Notes: a model not told the origin generated them from the sequence alone. A stretch of 64,000 nt of DNA from an uncultured Dysosmobacter sp. (GCA_947625655.1 CANQPD010000004.1:62001-126000), one strand, 5' to 3'; numbered from the stretch's first letter, positions 1-8,199 are shown. Numbers and translations are program-made.

Positions 1-423
1 GATCTCGCCGCCCAGCAGGCCCACGCTGCCAACATAGGGCTCCTTCATATGCAGGTCCCGGATCACCGTCAGCGTGCCGTCGCAGCCCACGGCGGCGCCC
101 ACGTCCAGCTTGCCGTCGGGCCGCAGGGGCAGATCCACCTGGGGGTGGTCCACTGTGCCCCGGACGTTGCCCTGGTTGTCCGCCACCGCAAGAATGGTCC
201 CCAGGGGCCCGCCGCCCTTGATCTGCAGCGTCACGCTGGCCCCGTCCCCCTTCAGAGCGTTGCCCATCATGGAACACGCCGCCAGCGTCCGGCCCAGGGC
301 CGCCGTGGCCACCGGCAGAGTCTTGTGGATCTGCCGCGCCCGCTCCGTCAGCTCCCGGGTGGACACCGCCACCGCCTTTACAAAGCCATCCCTGGAGATG
401 GCCCGCACCAATCGATCGCTCAT
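1..423 (-). CDS. hslO: Hsp33 redox-regulated chaperone, N-terminal part (runs off window)
   Basis: The visible 141 residues begin MSDRLVRAISRDGF and contain the Hsp33 N-terminal signatures: an ATAALGRTLAACSMMG helix, a GGGPLGTI turn and the GKLDVGAAVGCDGTLTVIRDL block. Hsp33 is a cytosolic holdase activated by oxidation through a C-terminal zinc-binding CxC/CxxC pair. That part lies outside the window, so redox competence cannot be judged. The ATG at 423 is preceded by an AAAAGGAGC ribosome binding site. It follows the methyltransferase gene by about 40 bp on the same strand, so it is probably the last visible gene of a yerC-methyltransferase-hslO transcript. Confidence 0.9.
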   Translation of the reverse strand, partial: MSDRLVRAISRDGFVKAVAVSTRELTERARQIHKTLPVATAALGRTLAACSMMGNALKGDGASVTLQIKGGGPLGTILAVADNQGNVRGTVDHPQVDLPLRPDGKLDVGAAVGCDGTLTVIRDLHMKEPYVGSVGLLGGEI

Positions 424-463
424 ATCAAAAATGCTCCTTTTATCCTGCGCCGTCAGGCGGCGC

Positions 464-1219
464 TCATGTCTCCCGGGGCCGCACCGCCGTGACGATCCAG
501 CGGTCCTCGTCCTCCCGGGGAGGCCGGCGGGTCATGTCGCCGCTGACGGCGATCTTTTCAAAGCCCGCATCGGCCAGATACCGCCGCAGCTGCTCTTCGC
601 TCCAGGCCCGCTCCCGGTGCTCCTCAAAGTCCCGCTCCCAGGCGCCGTCCCGCCGCTGGCGGAACAGATCCACCTGATAGGTGCAGACCTGGCTCTTCTC
701 GGAGAAAAACGTCCGCCAGACGCAGAAGCTGTCCTCCGTCTCATCCATATACATCTGCCCGTCCATCCGCCGGAGCTTATAGGGCGAGTTCACGTCAAAA
801 ATAAACATTCCCCCGGGCTTCAGCCAGTGGCGCACCCGGCAAAACGTCTCCCGAATGTCCCTTTCACGGGTCAGGTAATTCAGGGAATCCAGGGTGGAAA
901 CCGCCGCGTCCACCGGCTCGATCAGCCGCAGCCGGGGCATGGACTGGCGCAGGAACAAAGGCGGCTGCCCATCAAGGGCGGCCGCTTTCCGCATCGCCTG
1001 GGTCAGCATCTCCTCGGAGCCGTCAGTGGCGGTCACCTGATACCCCCGCTCCGCCAGCAGGCAGGCGATGGTGCCGGTGCCGCAGGCCAGGTCCAGGACC
1101 GTGCGGACGGGGATGGCGCTCTTTTGAAACAGCCGCTCCAAAAATACGGCCCGCCTCCGGTAGCTCCCGTCCGTCATCAGGCCGTCGTAGCTGGAGGCCA
1201 GCGCGTCATAGCTGCTCAT
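464..1219 (-). CDS. Class I SAM-dependent methyltransferase
   Basis: This 251-residue protein has the SAM-binding motif I VLDLACGTGTIACLLAERG at about residues 41-59, then the acidic motif II strand (TATDGSEEML) and a later FIFDVNSPYKL strand, the order of a Rossmann-type methyltransferase. Overall it resembles the small stand-alone ubiE-like methyltransferases of Clostridia whose substrate is unknown. Its start overlaps the stop of the TrpR-like gene by 4 bp (ATGA), so the two are probably translationally coupled. The substrate cannot be inferred from the context. Confidence 0.85.
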   Translation of the reverse strand: MSSYDALASSYDGLMTDGSYRRRAVFLERLFQKSAIPVRTVLDLACGTGTIACLLAERGYQVTATDGSEEMLTQAMRKAAALDGQPPLFLRQSMPRLRLIEPVDAAVSTLDSLNYLTRERDIRETFCRVRHWLKPGGMFIFDVNSPYKLRRMDGQMYMDETEDSFCVWRTFFSEKSQVCTYQVDLFRQRRDGAWERDFEEHRERAWSEEQLRRYLADAGFEKIAVSGDMTRRPPREDEDRWIVTAVRPRET

Positions 1220-1512
1220 TTCTTTTTTGCCTTGGTCCGCTCAAACAGCTTCGCGTAGGCGCCGGTGCCATAGCTCAAAGAGCGGTTGACCCGGCTGATG
1301 GTAGCGCTGGAGGCGCCGGTGCGCTCCAGGATATCGTTGTAGATCATGCCGTCATCCAGCAGTGACGCCACCTCAAACCGCTGCTCCATGGACCGCAGCT
1401 CGGACACCGTGCAGAGGTCCTGGAAAAAGTCATAGCACTCCTGCTCATCCTTCAACTGCAGAATGGCCTTGTACAGCTGGTCATTTTTTTCCTTTTTACC
1501 GATCTTGACCAT
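1216..1512 (-). CDS. YerC/YecD family TrpR-like DNA-binding protein
   Basis: The 98-residue product (MVKIGKKEKND...) matches the YerC/YecD family of Firmicutes, relatives of the Trp repressor. It has a helical N-terminus (LYKAILQLKDEQECYDFFQDL) and a helix-turn-helix around YNDILERTGASSATISRVNRSL, ending in a basic KAKKK tail. The start at 1512 is preferred over upstream in-frame codons because GAAAGGG lies just before it and the upstream residues show no family similarity. The family is DNA-binding by homology; its targets in this genome are unknown. A promoter lies at 1562-1590. Confidence 0.88.
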   Translation of the reverse strand: MVKIGKKEKNDQLYKAILQLKDEQECYDFFQDLCTVSELRSMEQRFEVASLLDDGMIYNDILERTGASSATISRVNRSLSYGTGAYAKLFERTKAKKK

Positions 1513-1561
1513 ATCAATCACCCTTTCTGGGATCACCGGCACATCTGCCGTCCAATACCGT

Positions 1562-1590
1562 ATTTTAGCATTGTACCGCGTGAAAGTAAA
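1562..1590 (-). promoter_or_regulatory. Sigma-A-type promoter of the yerC-methyltransferase-hslO unit
   Basis: On the minus strand a -35 TTTACT (1585-1590) and a -10 TAAAAT (1562-1567) are separated by 17 bp, about 50 bp before the regulator start at 1512. Confidence 0.6.
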
Positions 1591-1706
1591 GGCCCTGGCC
1601 GCCAAAATTTTTTCACGCTTTAAAGCATGTGCCTCCCCCCGCACCCCCGCCCGTCCTCCGGCATAGGCTGAACCAAAGCAACATCATGGGAGAGGAGTGC
1701 GTCCTC

Positions 1707-2399
1707 ATGGGAAAAACACAGCTGCACACACAGCCCTTTGCGGCGGAGCGGGAATGGACGGTGGAGGGCATCCCGGTACTGGCCGCGTCGGTGTCGCTCC
1801 CCCGGCCGGAGCCGCTGTCGGACAAAGTGTCCCGCCGCATTCACCGCTATTACCAGCTACAATGCCGTTCCTATCTCCGCTACTGTGAGCGGTGGCTGCT
1901 GCCCCAGGCGGAGGCGGAATACCGCGCCGCCCTGGCCGCCAGCGCGCCGCTGCCCTGTTTCCGGGCGGAGCTGGCCTACCGTGTGACCTATAACGAGGGC
2001 GGTCTCTGGAGCCTGTACACCCAGTCCCGGGAGGTCACGCTGCCCGGGCAGACCCTCGTCACCCGCCGGGGGGACACCTGGGATCTGGCGGCGGGCTATC
2101 CTGTCCCCCTCAGCAGCTTTTTCCCGCCCCGCAGCCCCTGGAAGCGCCGGCTGCTGGCCCTGGCGGCGGCGGAGATCCAGCGCCAGGAGGCGGCCGGAGC
2201 TGCCCGGTATCACGACGGCTGGCGGCGGGAGCTGCGCCGCCATTTCAACCCCCAGAATTTCTATCTGACGGCCGAGGGCCTCACCTTTTTCTTCCCCATG
2301 TACGCCATCGCCCCGGCGGCGGAGGGCGTTCCCACCTTCACCCTGCCCTATGGCAGCGGCGGTCTCCGCGATCCCTCCCCCGAAATGCCGCCCGCGTAA
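1707..2399 (+). CDS. DUF3298 (RsiV-like C-terminal) domain protein
   Basis: This 230-residue protein is an apparently cytosolic version of the DUF3298 fold also found at the C-terminus of the anti-sigma factor RsiV. The diagnostic stretch is near the C-terminus (FNPQNFYLTAEGLTFFFPMY followed by AIAP and TFTLPYG). The middle has the typical strand pattern with VTYNEGGLWSLYTQSREV. No signal peptide or membrane segment is present, unlike RsiV. The ATG at 1707 is chosen because AGGAG lies 9 bp upstream; an earlier in-frame ATG at 1686 has no such site. Function is unknown. Confidence 0.7.
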   Translation: MGKTQLHTQPFAAEREWTVEGIPVLAASVSLPRPEPLSDKVSRRIHRYYQLQCRSYLRYCERWLLPQAEAEYRAALAASAPLPCFRAELAYRVTYNEGGLWSLYTQSREVTLPGQTLVTRRGDTWDLAAGYPVPLSSFFPPRSPWKRRLLALAAAEIQRQEAAGAARYHDGWRRELRRHFNPQNFYLTAEGLTFFFPMYAIAPAAEGVPTFTLPYGSGGLRDPSPEMPPA

Positions 2400-2402
2400 A
2401 AA

Positions 2403-2422
2403 GCGCCGCCCGCCGGCGGCGC
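2403..2422 (-). terminator. GC-rich hairpin with T-run on the minus strand
   Basis: GCGCCGCC and GGCGGCGC pair around a CGCC loop. On the minus strand the stem is followed by TTTTT, so it would act on transcripts coming through repeat A from alsT. It sits immediately after the plus-strand DUF3298 stop codon. Confidence 0.6.
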
Positions 2423-2435
2423 GGATCTCCTGCAT

Positions 2436-2733
2436 ACAAGCAAAGAGAGCCGCCCGCTGTCAGCGGGCGGCCCTCCCAGCCTTTCAAAAAAGTCCTTTGG
2501 ACTTTTTTGAAAGGCTTCAAAATGCCTCGCTTTTTTGTCTGCTTTGCAGCCCAAAAAGCTGCCGCTTCGCGGCGCAACGGGCTGCTGCCGCAGGCTTTTT
2601 GCAGGCATTCGATTCAACACGAGGGGGCTCCCGCCCCCTCGTACTCCCCCCCTGCAAAACGGAACACTTTTTCTCCAAACGGAGGTTGTTTGACAAGCAA
2701 AGAGAGCCGCCCGCTGTCAGCGGGCGGCTCTCC
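2436..2733 (+). repeat. Terminator-flanked structured repeat, copy A
   Basis: The two flanks, 2436-2476 and 2693-2733, are a 41-bp direct repeat with one mismatch. Each contains the hairpin GCCGCCCGC-TGTCA-GCGGGCGGC. On the minus strand this is the terminator of alsT, followed by TCTCTTTGCTT. Between the flanks lies the family core: a near-perfect hairpin around GTCCTTTGGAC, an AATGCCT / AGGCATT helix, a stem-loop CGAGGGGGC-TCCC-GCCCCCTCG and a pyrimidine-rich right end. Convergent genes end on both sides. No coding potential was recognised. Five related copies are listed below. Confidence 0.9.
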
Positions 2734-2744
2734 CCAAATCCTGT

Positions 2745-4157
2745 TTACTTCAAATTGTTCTTGTCGCCGAAGTACTTCTTGGTCTCGGCGGCCACCACGC
2801 CGGACAGGGCGAACAGGCCGATGAAATTGGGAATGGCCATCAGGCCGTTGAAGGTGTCCGCCACATCCCACACAAAGCTGAGGGGGGATACGCAGCCAAT
2901 CACCACCACGATGATAAAGATGACCTGGAACACCCGGATGGCCTTCTGGCCGAAGAGATACTGCACGCAGCGGGTGCCGTACAGGGACCAGCCCAGCACC
3001 GTGGAGAAAGCGAACAGCATCAGGGCGATGGCCACAAACAACGCGGCAAACTTCTCGCCGAACACGGTGGCCAGAGCGGCGGTGATCAGCTCACTGCCGG
3101 GCTTGGTGCCAAAGCCGATGTCCACGCCGCTGACGATGATGGTCATGGCCGTCAGGGTGCAGATGACGATGGTGTCGGCAAAGACCTCGAAGATGCCGTA
3201 CAGGCCCTGCTGGACGGGGCCCTTGGTGTCCGCCGCCGCGTGGGCGATGGCTGCGGAGCCCAGGCCCGCCTCGTTGGAGAAGGCGCTGCGCCGCAGGCCC
3301 CAGATGATGGTCTGCTTCAGCACAATGCCGGTGGAGGCGCCGAACATAGCCTGAGGGGTGAAAGCGGTAGAGAAGATCTTCACAAAGGCGTCGCCCAGGT
3401 TCCCGATATTGGCGCCCACCACGATCAGGGTGAAGAGGATGTAGAAAACGCTCATAAAGGGGATCAGCATCTCCGTGACGGAGCCGATGCGCTTGATGCC
3501 GCCCAGCAGGATCACGGCGATCAGCACCGCAAGGCCGATGCCCAGCACCCACTTCAGGATCAGCTCCGTCTGGGCGGAGATGGCGGTGAAGGCGGTGACG
3601 GCGCCGATGACAGAGCCGGTGATGCTGTTGACCTGGGACATGTTGCCGATGCCGAAGGAGGCCAGGGTGGCAAACACGGCGAACAGCACCGCCAGCCACT
3701 TCCAGTTCTTGCCCAGGCCCTTGGAGATGTAGTACATGGGGCCGCCGACCCAGTCGCCCTTGTCGTCCCGCTCCCGGTACTTGATGGCCAGCACGATCTC
3801 GGAGTACTTGGTGATCATGCCCACCAGCGCCGCCAGCCACAGCCAGAACACGGCGCCGTAGCCGCCCAGGGCGATGGCCTGGGACGTGCCCACGATGTTG
3901 CCGGTGCCCACGGTGGCGGACAGGGCGGTGGTCACGGCCTGCCGGGGGGTCACCGCGCCGTCGCCGGCCTCCTGCTTTCGAAAGATCTTGCCCACTGTAT
4001 TGCGCATGGCGTGGCCGAACCGGGTAAACTGGATGCCGCCGTTGCGGACCGTCAAAAACGCGCCGCCCAGAATGGCAAAGGGCAAAAAGGTGTACATCCA
4101 CGCAAAGTCATTCAGCGGTCCGGAGATAAACGATACGATGCTGTTGAAGATTCCCAT
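2745..4157 (-). CDS. alsT: AGCS-family sodium:alanine/glycine symporter
   Basis: The 470-residue polytopic membrane protein has AGCS-family signatures: TALSATVGTGNIVGTSQAIA near residue 95, GGPMYYI, and SAFSNEAGLGSAAIAHAAA, the conserved motif of DagA/AlsT carriers. It imports alanine and/or glycine with sodium. The ATG at 4157 (MGIFNSIVSFISG) has a GGGAGAA site 7 bp upstream; longer reading frames run back into the riboswitch leader and are not translated. The leader contains a tandem glycine riboswitch and a terminator, which argues for glycine as a physiological ligand. Confidence 0.95.
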   Translation of the reverse strand: MGIFNSIVSFISGPLNDFAWMYTFLPFAILGGAFLTVRNGGIQFTRFGHAMRNTVGKIFRKQEAGDGAVTPRQAVTTALSATVGTGNIVGTSQAIALGGYGAVFWLWLAALVGMITKYSEIVLAIKYRERDDKGDWVGGPMYYISKGLGKNWKWLAVLFAVFATLASFGIGNMSQVNSITGSVIGAVTAFTAISAQTELILKWVLGIGLAVLIAVILLGGIKRIGSVTEMLIPFMSVFYILFTLIVVGANIGNLGDAFVKIFSTAFTPQAMFGASTGIVLKQTIIWGLRRSAFSNEAGLGSAAIAHAAADTKGPVQQGLYGIFEVFADTIVICTLTAMTIIVSGVDIGFGTKPGSELITAALATVFGEKFAALFVAIALMLFAFSTVLGWSLYGTRCVQYLFGQKAIRVFQVIFIIVVVIGCVSPLSFVWDVADTFNGLMAIPNFIGLFALSGVVAAETKKYFGDKNNLK

Positions 4158-4191
4158 AATGTTCTCCCTCTCTTGCTTTTCGCAAAACGGC

Positions 4192-4234
4192 TGCAAAAAA
4201 ACCGGGGCCCCGCGAAATAACGCGGCCCCGGATC
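4192..4234 (-). terminator. Leader terminator of the glycine riboswitch (expression platform)
   Basis: A GC-rich hairpin with arms around CCGGGGCCCCGCG and CGCGGCCCCGG and an A/T-rich loop is followed on the minus strand by TTTTTTT. It lies between the aptamers and alsT, as expected for transcriptional control by glycine. Confidence 0.8.
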
Positions 4235-4278
4235 CAACAGGCATCCTCCCCCCGGCCCTTGTGCCGCCGGGGAACACC

Positions 4279-4438
4279 CATCTCTGTCCTTTTACCTGAG
4301 AGATTCAGCGGCTCGCGCCGCCTTGCACCTTCGGTACCCGTTTCCGGGCTTCTCCAGAGCCACATCCATCCTTAGTCCCTGCCCGTTTCCCGGGCGCCTG
4401 AGAGTTTCACTCCTTCGGCAGGCTTTCGCCGTTCCCCT
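4279..4438 (-). ncRNA. Tandem glycine riboswitch
   Basis: Read on the minus strand, the leader contains two glycine aptamers in series. The distal one has CCGAAGGTGCAA, then GAATCTCTCAGGTAAAAGGA and CAGAGA. The proximal one has GCCGAAGGAGTGAAACTCTC followed by AGGC and ends TCTGGAGA. These are the conserved GAAGG.G, CTCAGG and GGAC/CTGGAG elements of the gcvT-type riboswitch. In aptamer 1 the usual AAAAGGACAGAG is replaced by a longer GC-rich hairpin. It sits upstream of a sodium:alanine/glycine symporter, a known genetic context in Firmicutes. Confidence 0.93.
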
Positions 4439-4473
4439 AAGAACTTCCCATGCCATTTTTGAATTGTGGTACT

Positions 4474-4502
4474 ACCTTACCATGATATGCAGGAAATGTC
4501 AA
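4474..4502 (-). promoter_or_regulatory. Promoter of the riboswitch-alsT transcript
   Basis: Minus-strand TTGACA (4497-4502) and TAAGGT (4474-4479) are separated by 17 bp, about 35 bp before the first aptamer. Confidence 0.75.
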
Positions 4503-4563
4503 CTGCCCATTTCGACAAACTGTCCGCCATTCAACGACGCGCATTTTTTCGTATATGGACAAA

Positions 4564-4838
4564 AACCGCCCGCCAAAGGCGGGCGGGCATCAGGCTGTCG
4601 AAAAAGTCCGGCTGGACTTTTTCGACAGCCTGAACAATGCCTCGCTTTTTTGTCTGCTTCGCAGCCCAAAAAGCTGCCGCTTCGCGGCGCAACGGGCTGC
4701 TGCCGCAGCCCGTTTGCAGGCATTCGATTCAACGCGAAGGGGCTCCCGCCCCCTCGTACTCCCCCCGCGAAACGGAACACTTTTCCTCCAAACAGAGGTT
4801 TTTCGACAGCCTGAAGCCCGCCCAGCGGGCGGGCTTTT
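4564..4838 (+). repeat. Terminator-flanked structured repeat, copy B
   Basis: The core at about 4590-4814 has the clearest terminal inverted repeats of the family: TCAGGCTGTCGAAAAA on the left and TTTTTCGACAGCCTGA on the right, 16 bp each and fully complementary. The flanking hairpins are CCGCCCGCC-AAA-GGCGGGCGG (4566-4586) and AAGCCCGCCC-AGC-GGGCGGGCTT (4814-4836). They are similar but not identical. The right one is the terminator region of the minus-strand mgtC gene that ends at 4851. The internal stem-loops match copies A, C and E closely. Confidence 0.88.
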
Positions 4839-4850
4839 GCTTTTCAGTCT

Positions 4851-5543
4851 TTACAGCTCCTCCACGGAGATGACCCCCGGTGTCGCGCCCATCTCGGTCA
4901 CCAGCTGCTCCGCCCTGCACCGCTTGTTCAGCCGCAGGGTGAAAATGGCGCAGGCGTTGTGGCCCTCGCCGCCGGCGGCCCGGGTGATCTCCAGATTCAG
5001 CACCTTCAGATCCCGCTCCCGATAGAGCTTCAGCACGTTTTCCAGGCCGGACCGGTCCGTGTACTCCATGTACAGGTTGATCTCCGGGGCGTTCTCCAGC
5101 ATCCGGTACTCCAGCTTGGAGAAGATCAGCTCCGCCAGCAGGATCAGGGCGGTGGCAAGGATGCCGCCCTCATAGAAGCCGGCGCCCAGGCACAGCCCCA
5201 CGATGGCCGCGGTCCACAGCCCCGCCGCGGTGGTCAGGCCCTTCACCCGCTGACGGCGGGTGACGATGATGGTGCCCGCGCCGATAAAGCCCATGCCGGC
5301 CACCACCTGGGCGCCCAGGCGGGCCATATCGGTGAAGTAATTCATGTACAGATAGAGGAACTGGCTGGTCATGGTGGTCATGGCCGCGCCCAGACAGATC
5401 AGGATGTGGGTGCGGAAGCCCGCCGGCCGGCGCTTGTACTCCCGCTCCATGCCGATGATGCCGCCGCAGGCCACCGCCAGGCACATCCGCACCGCCACCG
5501 ACAGGAGGGACACCTCCCGCAGGCCGTCAAAAATCGTCAACAT
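4851..5543 (-). CDS. MgtC/SapB family membrane protein (downstream paralogue)
   Basis: The 230-residue protein has the MgtC core: VAVRMCLAVACGGIIGMERE, then RPAGFRTHILICLGAAM, and GMGFIGAGTIIVTRRQRVKG, TTAAGLWTAAIVGLCLGAGFY, covering about residues 15-145 with four to five membrane helices. A soluble C-terminal domain of about 80 residues (NLYMEYTDRSGLENVLKLY...) resembles the ACT-like tail of the family. MgtC proteins are linked to magnesium homeostasis and to control of P-type ATPases. The gene follows a second mgtC-like gene after only 15 bp, so they form an operon. Confidence 0.9.
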   Translation of the reverse strand: MLTIFDGLREVSLLSVAVRMCLAVACGGIIGMEREYKRRPAGFRTHILICLGAAMTTMTSQFLYLYMNYFTDMARLGAQVVAGMGFIGAGTIIVTRRQRVKGLTTAAGLWTAAIVGLCLGAGFYEGGILATALILLAELIFSKLEYRMLENAPEINLYMEYTDRSGLENVLKLYRERDLKVLNLEITRAAGGEGHNACAIFTLRLNKRCRAEQLVTEMGATPGVISVEEL

Positions 5544-5558
5544 GGTATCTCCCCTCCC

Positions 5559-6284
5559 TCAGATCTCGTCGATGGTGCGGACGGACTCCAGCTCGGAGAT
5601 GGCCGCCAGCACGTGGGTGTGCATCTGCCGGTTGTGCAGGCGGATGGAAAACACCGCGCTGGGGCTGCGGAACTTCTCCTGCCGCCCGTGGTCGATGTCC
5701 ACGTCATAGATCTGCACATCCAGCGCCTTGACCGCGCCGATGATCTCCCCCAGGTTGTCCAGAGAATCGAATTCCACGTAGATGTTCATGTTCCGGGCCT
5801 TTTCCACGATGAAGTTCTCCACATGGGGCAGCACCCGGATGACCAGGGAGATCAGCAGGAACGCCAGAAACACGCACTCATAGAATCCCGCGCCGATGGC
5901 GATGCCGGTGCAGGCGGAGGCCCACAGCCCCGCCGCGGTGGTCATGCCCTTGACCTCCTGCCGGCCCGTCACGATGATGGTGCCAGCCGCCAGGAAACCG
6001 ATGCCGTTGATGACCTGGGCGGCAAACCGGGATACGTCGGTCCGGGTCCCGATCTCCGCCGCCAGATCCGTCCACGCGTGGGTCAGCATGTGGAATTCAT
6101 ACAGGCCCAGCAGCACCGTCAGCGCCGCGCCCAGGCAGACCAGCATATAGGTCCGCATGCCCGCCGCCCGGCGCTTCCGGCCTCTCTCCAGGCCGATCAG
6201 CCCGCCGAAAAACATGGCCAGCAGCAGCCGCAGCAGCACCGACCAGACATTGATCTCCCGCAGGAAATCCAGCTTTTCCAGCAT
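5559..6284 (-). CDS. MgtC/SapB family membrane protein (upstream paralogue)
   Basis: The 241-residue protein has the same architecture as its downstream neighbour: LLRLLLAMFFGGLIGLERGR, RAAGMRTYMLVCLGAALTV, GIGFLAAGTIIVTGRQEVKG and TTAAGLWASACTGIAIGAGF, then a soluble tail. It differs by a longer loop after the second helix (MLTHAWTDLAAEIGTRTDVS). The two proteins are clearly homologous and may act together. The leader of about 140 bp holds a GAAAGCGTTT / AAACGCTTTC hairpin but no recognisable M-box magnesium riboswitch. Confidence 0.9.
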   Translation of the reverse strand: MLEKLDFLREINVWSVLLRLLLAMFFGGLIGLERGRKRRAAGMRTYMLVCLGAALTVLLGLYEFHMLTHAWTDLAAEIGTRTDVSRFAAQVINGIGFLAAGTIIVTGRQEVKGMTTAAGLWASACTGIAIGAGFYECVFLAFLLISLVIRVLPHVENFIVEKARNMNIYVEFDSLDNLGEIIGAVKALDVQIYDVDIDHGRQEKFRSPSAVFSIRLHNRQMHTHVLAAISELESVRTIDEI

Positions 6285-6772
6285 GAGGTCTCTCCCCCTT
6301 CTCCGTCTCCGCGGATCTTGAAAAACAGCGGAAAGGAAGAAGCGGTGCCGCCGTTTCTTCCCATCTTCGCGCCCTCCAGAAAGCGTTTTCGCAAACGCTT
6401 TCGTTCCGTTGTTGTAATATAAATATATATTCTTAACATCGGACGTCTATTTTGTCAACACAGACTTTTGAAAATAAGGAATTTTTGTCTCTTTTCACAA
6501 AGAATTTTTTGCTTTTTAGAAATATTGCTGCTCTTCACGCCCCGCGCCCCGACAGGGCCTTTTGTGCCCTCCGCGCTTCCGCCGCCCATTTTTTCCGCCT
6601 CATTGATCCCATCGGCGGCAAAAGGCGCCGCGTTTCATGACTTTTCCGTCTATTTTATTATAATTCTTCCGCGTTTTTTCCGGTTTTTTTGTGCCGCAAA
6701 TGTTTGCGTTCCTTCTCCTGCCCCGCAAAAAGCCCCCGGAACGCATCGCGTTCCGGGGGCTCCAGGCGGCGC
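6285..6772. other. Intergenic region with mgtC leader and AT-rich stretch
   Basis: The part next to mgtC (6285-6455) is a leader containing the hairpin GAAAGCGTTT / AAACGCTTTC and a minus-strand promoter: TTGACA near 6454 and TAAGAA after 17 bp. The middle (6460-6720) is markedly AT-rich compared with its surroundings. Short open frames there have no ribosome binding site and no recognisable product, so none is called. The right end carries the terminator of the cysteine desulfidase gene. Confidence 0.5.
6726..6760 (-). terminator. Terminator of the cyuA-type gene
   Basis: GCCCCCGGAACGC and GCGTTCCGGGGGC pair around a 3-nt loop (6732-6760). On the minus strand the stem is followed by TTTTTGC, 13 bp after the stop codon at 6773. 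Confidence 0.85.
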
Positions 6773-8050
6773 TTATCTGCCCACCATGATATCCAGGATC
6801 TCCTCGTCCGTCCGCCGCATGCCCAGCCGGGCCAGGCGGCCCACGTTGCCGATGGTGTTCTCCACACCCTTCCGGATGATGCCCTCGCCGTCCACAAACT
6901 GATGGCCGCCGTTGACATACATGTAATAGCCCATCAGTCCCGCGTCCACGGCGGAGGCGATCTTCGCCGCGCAGGAGGGCTTGGCCCCGTCGCAGATCAT
7001 GCCGGAGCAGATGGCCAGGGTGTTGGCGATGGTGTGGGCGATGACGTCATACCGCCCGCCCCGGAGATAGGCGATGCCCGCCGCCGCGCCGCACCCAGCA
7101 CTGACGGCCCCGCAGAAGGCGGACAGCCGCCCGATGCCGGTCTTCTGGTGGATGGTGACCAGGTCGGCCACCGCCAGCGCCCGGTACAGCTCCTCCTGGC
7201 TGGCGTCCATGTCCCTGGCGTACTCGATGACCGGCAGGGAGGTGGTCATGCCCTGGTTGCCGCTGCCGGAGACGATGACCACCGGCATCTCGCAGCCGCT
7301 CATGCGGGCGTCGGACCCCGCCGCTGCGGCGGCCTTGGCCCGGACGGCCACATCGTCGCCGTACAATCCCCGCAGGGTCTTGCCCACCTCGGCGCCCCAG
7401 CCGCCCTTCAGGCCCTCGCCGGAGATGGCGGTGTTATAGGCCACCTGCCGCCCCAGCACCTCCGCCACGTCGGCAATGTCCAGGCAGTCGGCAAATTCCA
7501 CGATCTCCTTCACGCTCAGCACGGAACGGTCCGTCTGCTCCTCACCGCCGCCGGCGGACTCATCCGCCTGGAAGAGGATCTCTTCATCCCGCTGGATGCG
7601 GACGATATTGGTGTGGAAATCCACGATCTCGCAGCAGGCGGAGTGCTCCCCCGCCGCCACGGTGACGTTGATGAAAAACACCCGGTCCCCCTGGGCGGGC
7701 ACCACCTTGATCTCGCGGGTCTTCAGAAAGTCCGCCATGGCACCGATCTCCTCCCGGCTCACCTGGGAGAGAACCTCCAGCTCCAGATCCGCCCGGCCCG
7801 CCACGATACCGGCGGCGGCAGCGGCCTCAATGCCCTTCAGCCCGCCGGTGTTGGGCACGGTGACGGCCTTCACGTTCTTGATGATGTTGCCGCTGACCTC
7901 CACCCGGCAGCGCTCCGGCTTTTCTCCCAGGGCCTCCCGGGCCTTGGCGGCGGCCAGGGCGATGGCGATGGGCTCCGTGCAGCCCATGGCGGGGATCAGT
8001 TCTTCCTTCAGGATCTTCAAATAACTCTCATAGTGCGGCGTCCTCTCCAT
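6773..8050 (-). CDS. L-cysteine desulfidase / UPF0597 family (CyuA/YhaM-like)
   Basis: The 425-residue protein carries the UPF0597 signature GCTEPIAIALAAAKAREA near residue 23 and SGNIIKNVKAVTVPNTGG. Later cysteine-containing motifs include SGCEMPVVIVSGSGNQGM, SAFCGAVSAGCGAAAG and SGMICDGAKPSCAAKI, which correspond to the serine-dehydratase-alpha-like iron-sulfur site. Members such as CyuA degrade L-cysteine to pyruvate, ammonia and sulfide. The gene is monocistronic, with a promoter at 8080-8108 and its own terminator. A related serine dehydratase activity is possible, but the length and N-terminus fit UPF0597 best. Confidence 0.9.
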   Translation of the reverse strand: MERTPHYESYLKILKEELIPAMGCTEPIAIALAAAKAREALGEKPERCRVEVSGNIIKNVKAVTVPNTGGLKGIEAAAAAGIVAGRADLELEVLSQVSREEIGAMADFLKTREIKVVPAQGDRVFFINVTVAAGEHSACCEIVDFHTNIVRIQRDEEILFQADESAGGGEEQTDRSVLSVKEIVEFADCLDIADVAEVLGRQVAYNTAISGEGLKGGWGAEVGKTLRGLYGDDVAVRAKAAAAAGSDARMSGCEMPVVIVSGSGNQGMTTSLPVIEYARDMDASQEELYRALAVADLVTIHQKTGIGRLSAFCGAVSAGCGAAAGIAYLRGGRYDVIAHTIANTLAICSGMICDGAKPSCAAKIASAVDAGLMGYYMYVNGGHQFVDGEGIIRKGVENTIGNVGRLARLGMRRTDEEILDIMVGR

Positions 8051-8079
8051 GGCACATTCCTCCTTCTTTATATGATTTC

Positions 8080-8108
8080 ATTATAGCGAAAACAGCGGCA
8101 GGAAACAA
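8080..8108 (-). promoter_or_regulatory. Promoter of the cyuA-type gene
   Basis: Minus-strand TTGTTT (8103-8108), a 17-bp spacer and a perfect TATAAT (8080-8085) lie 30 bp before the start codon; an AAGGAGG site precedes the ATG. Confidence 0.8.
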
Positions 8109-8199
8109 GAGTGAACGGAAAATTATCCGGCAGGAATCGGGGGATGGCAAACGCTCCAGTAACCGGCAAATTCCCAATCCCTGATTCCAGATTTCCGCT

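Noticed and set aside
2507..2824. Coding frames through repeat copies A-F (for example starting MPRFFVCFAAQKAAA)
   Set aside because: The same peptide appears at each copy only because the DNA repeats; start codons lack ribosome binding sites, and the structure of the core fits RNA rather than protein.
6452..6902. Short plus-strand frames in the AT-rich gap between mgtC and the cyuA-type gene
   Set aside because: No ribosome binding site, no recognisable product, and they run into the terminator of the cyuA-type gene.
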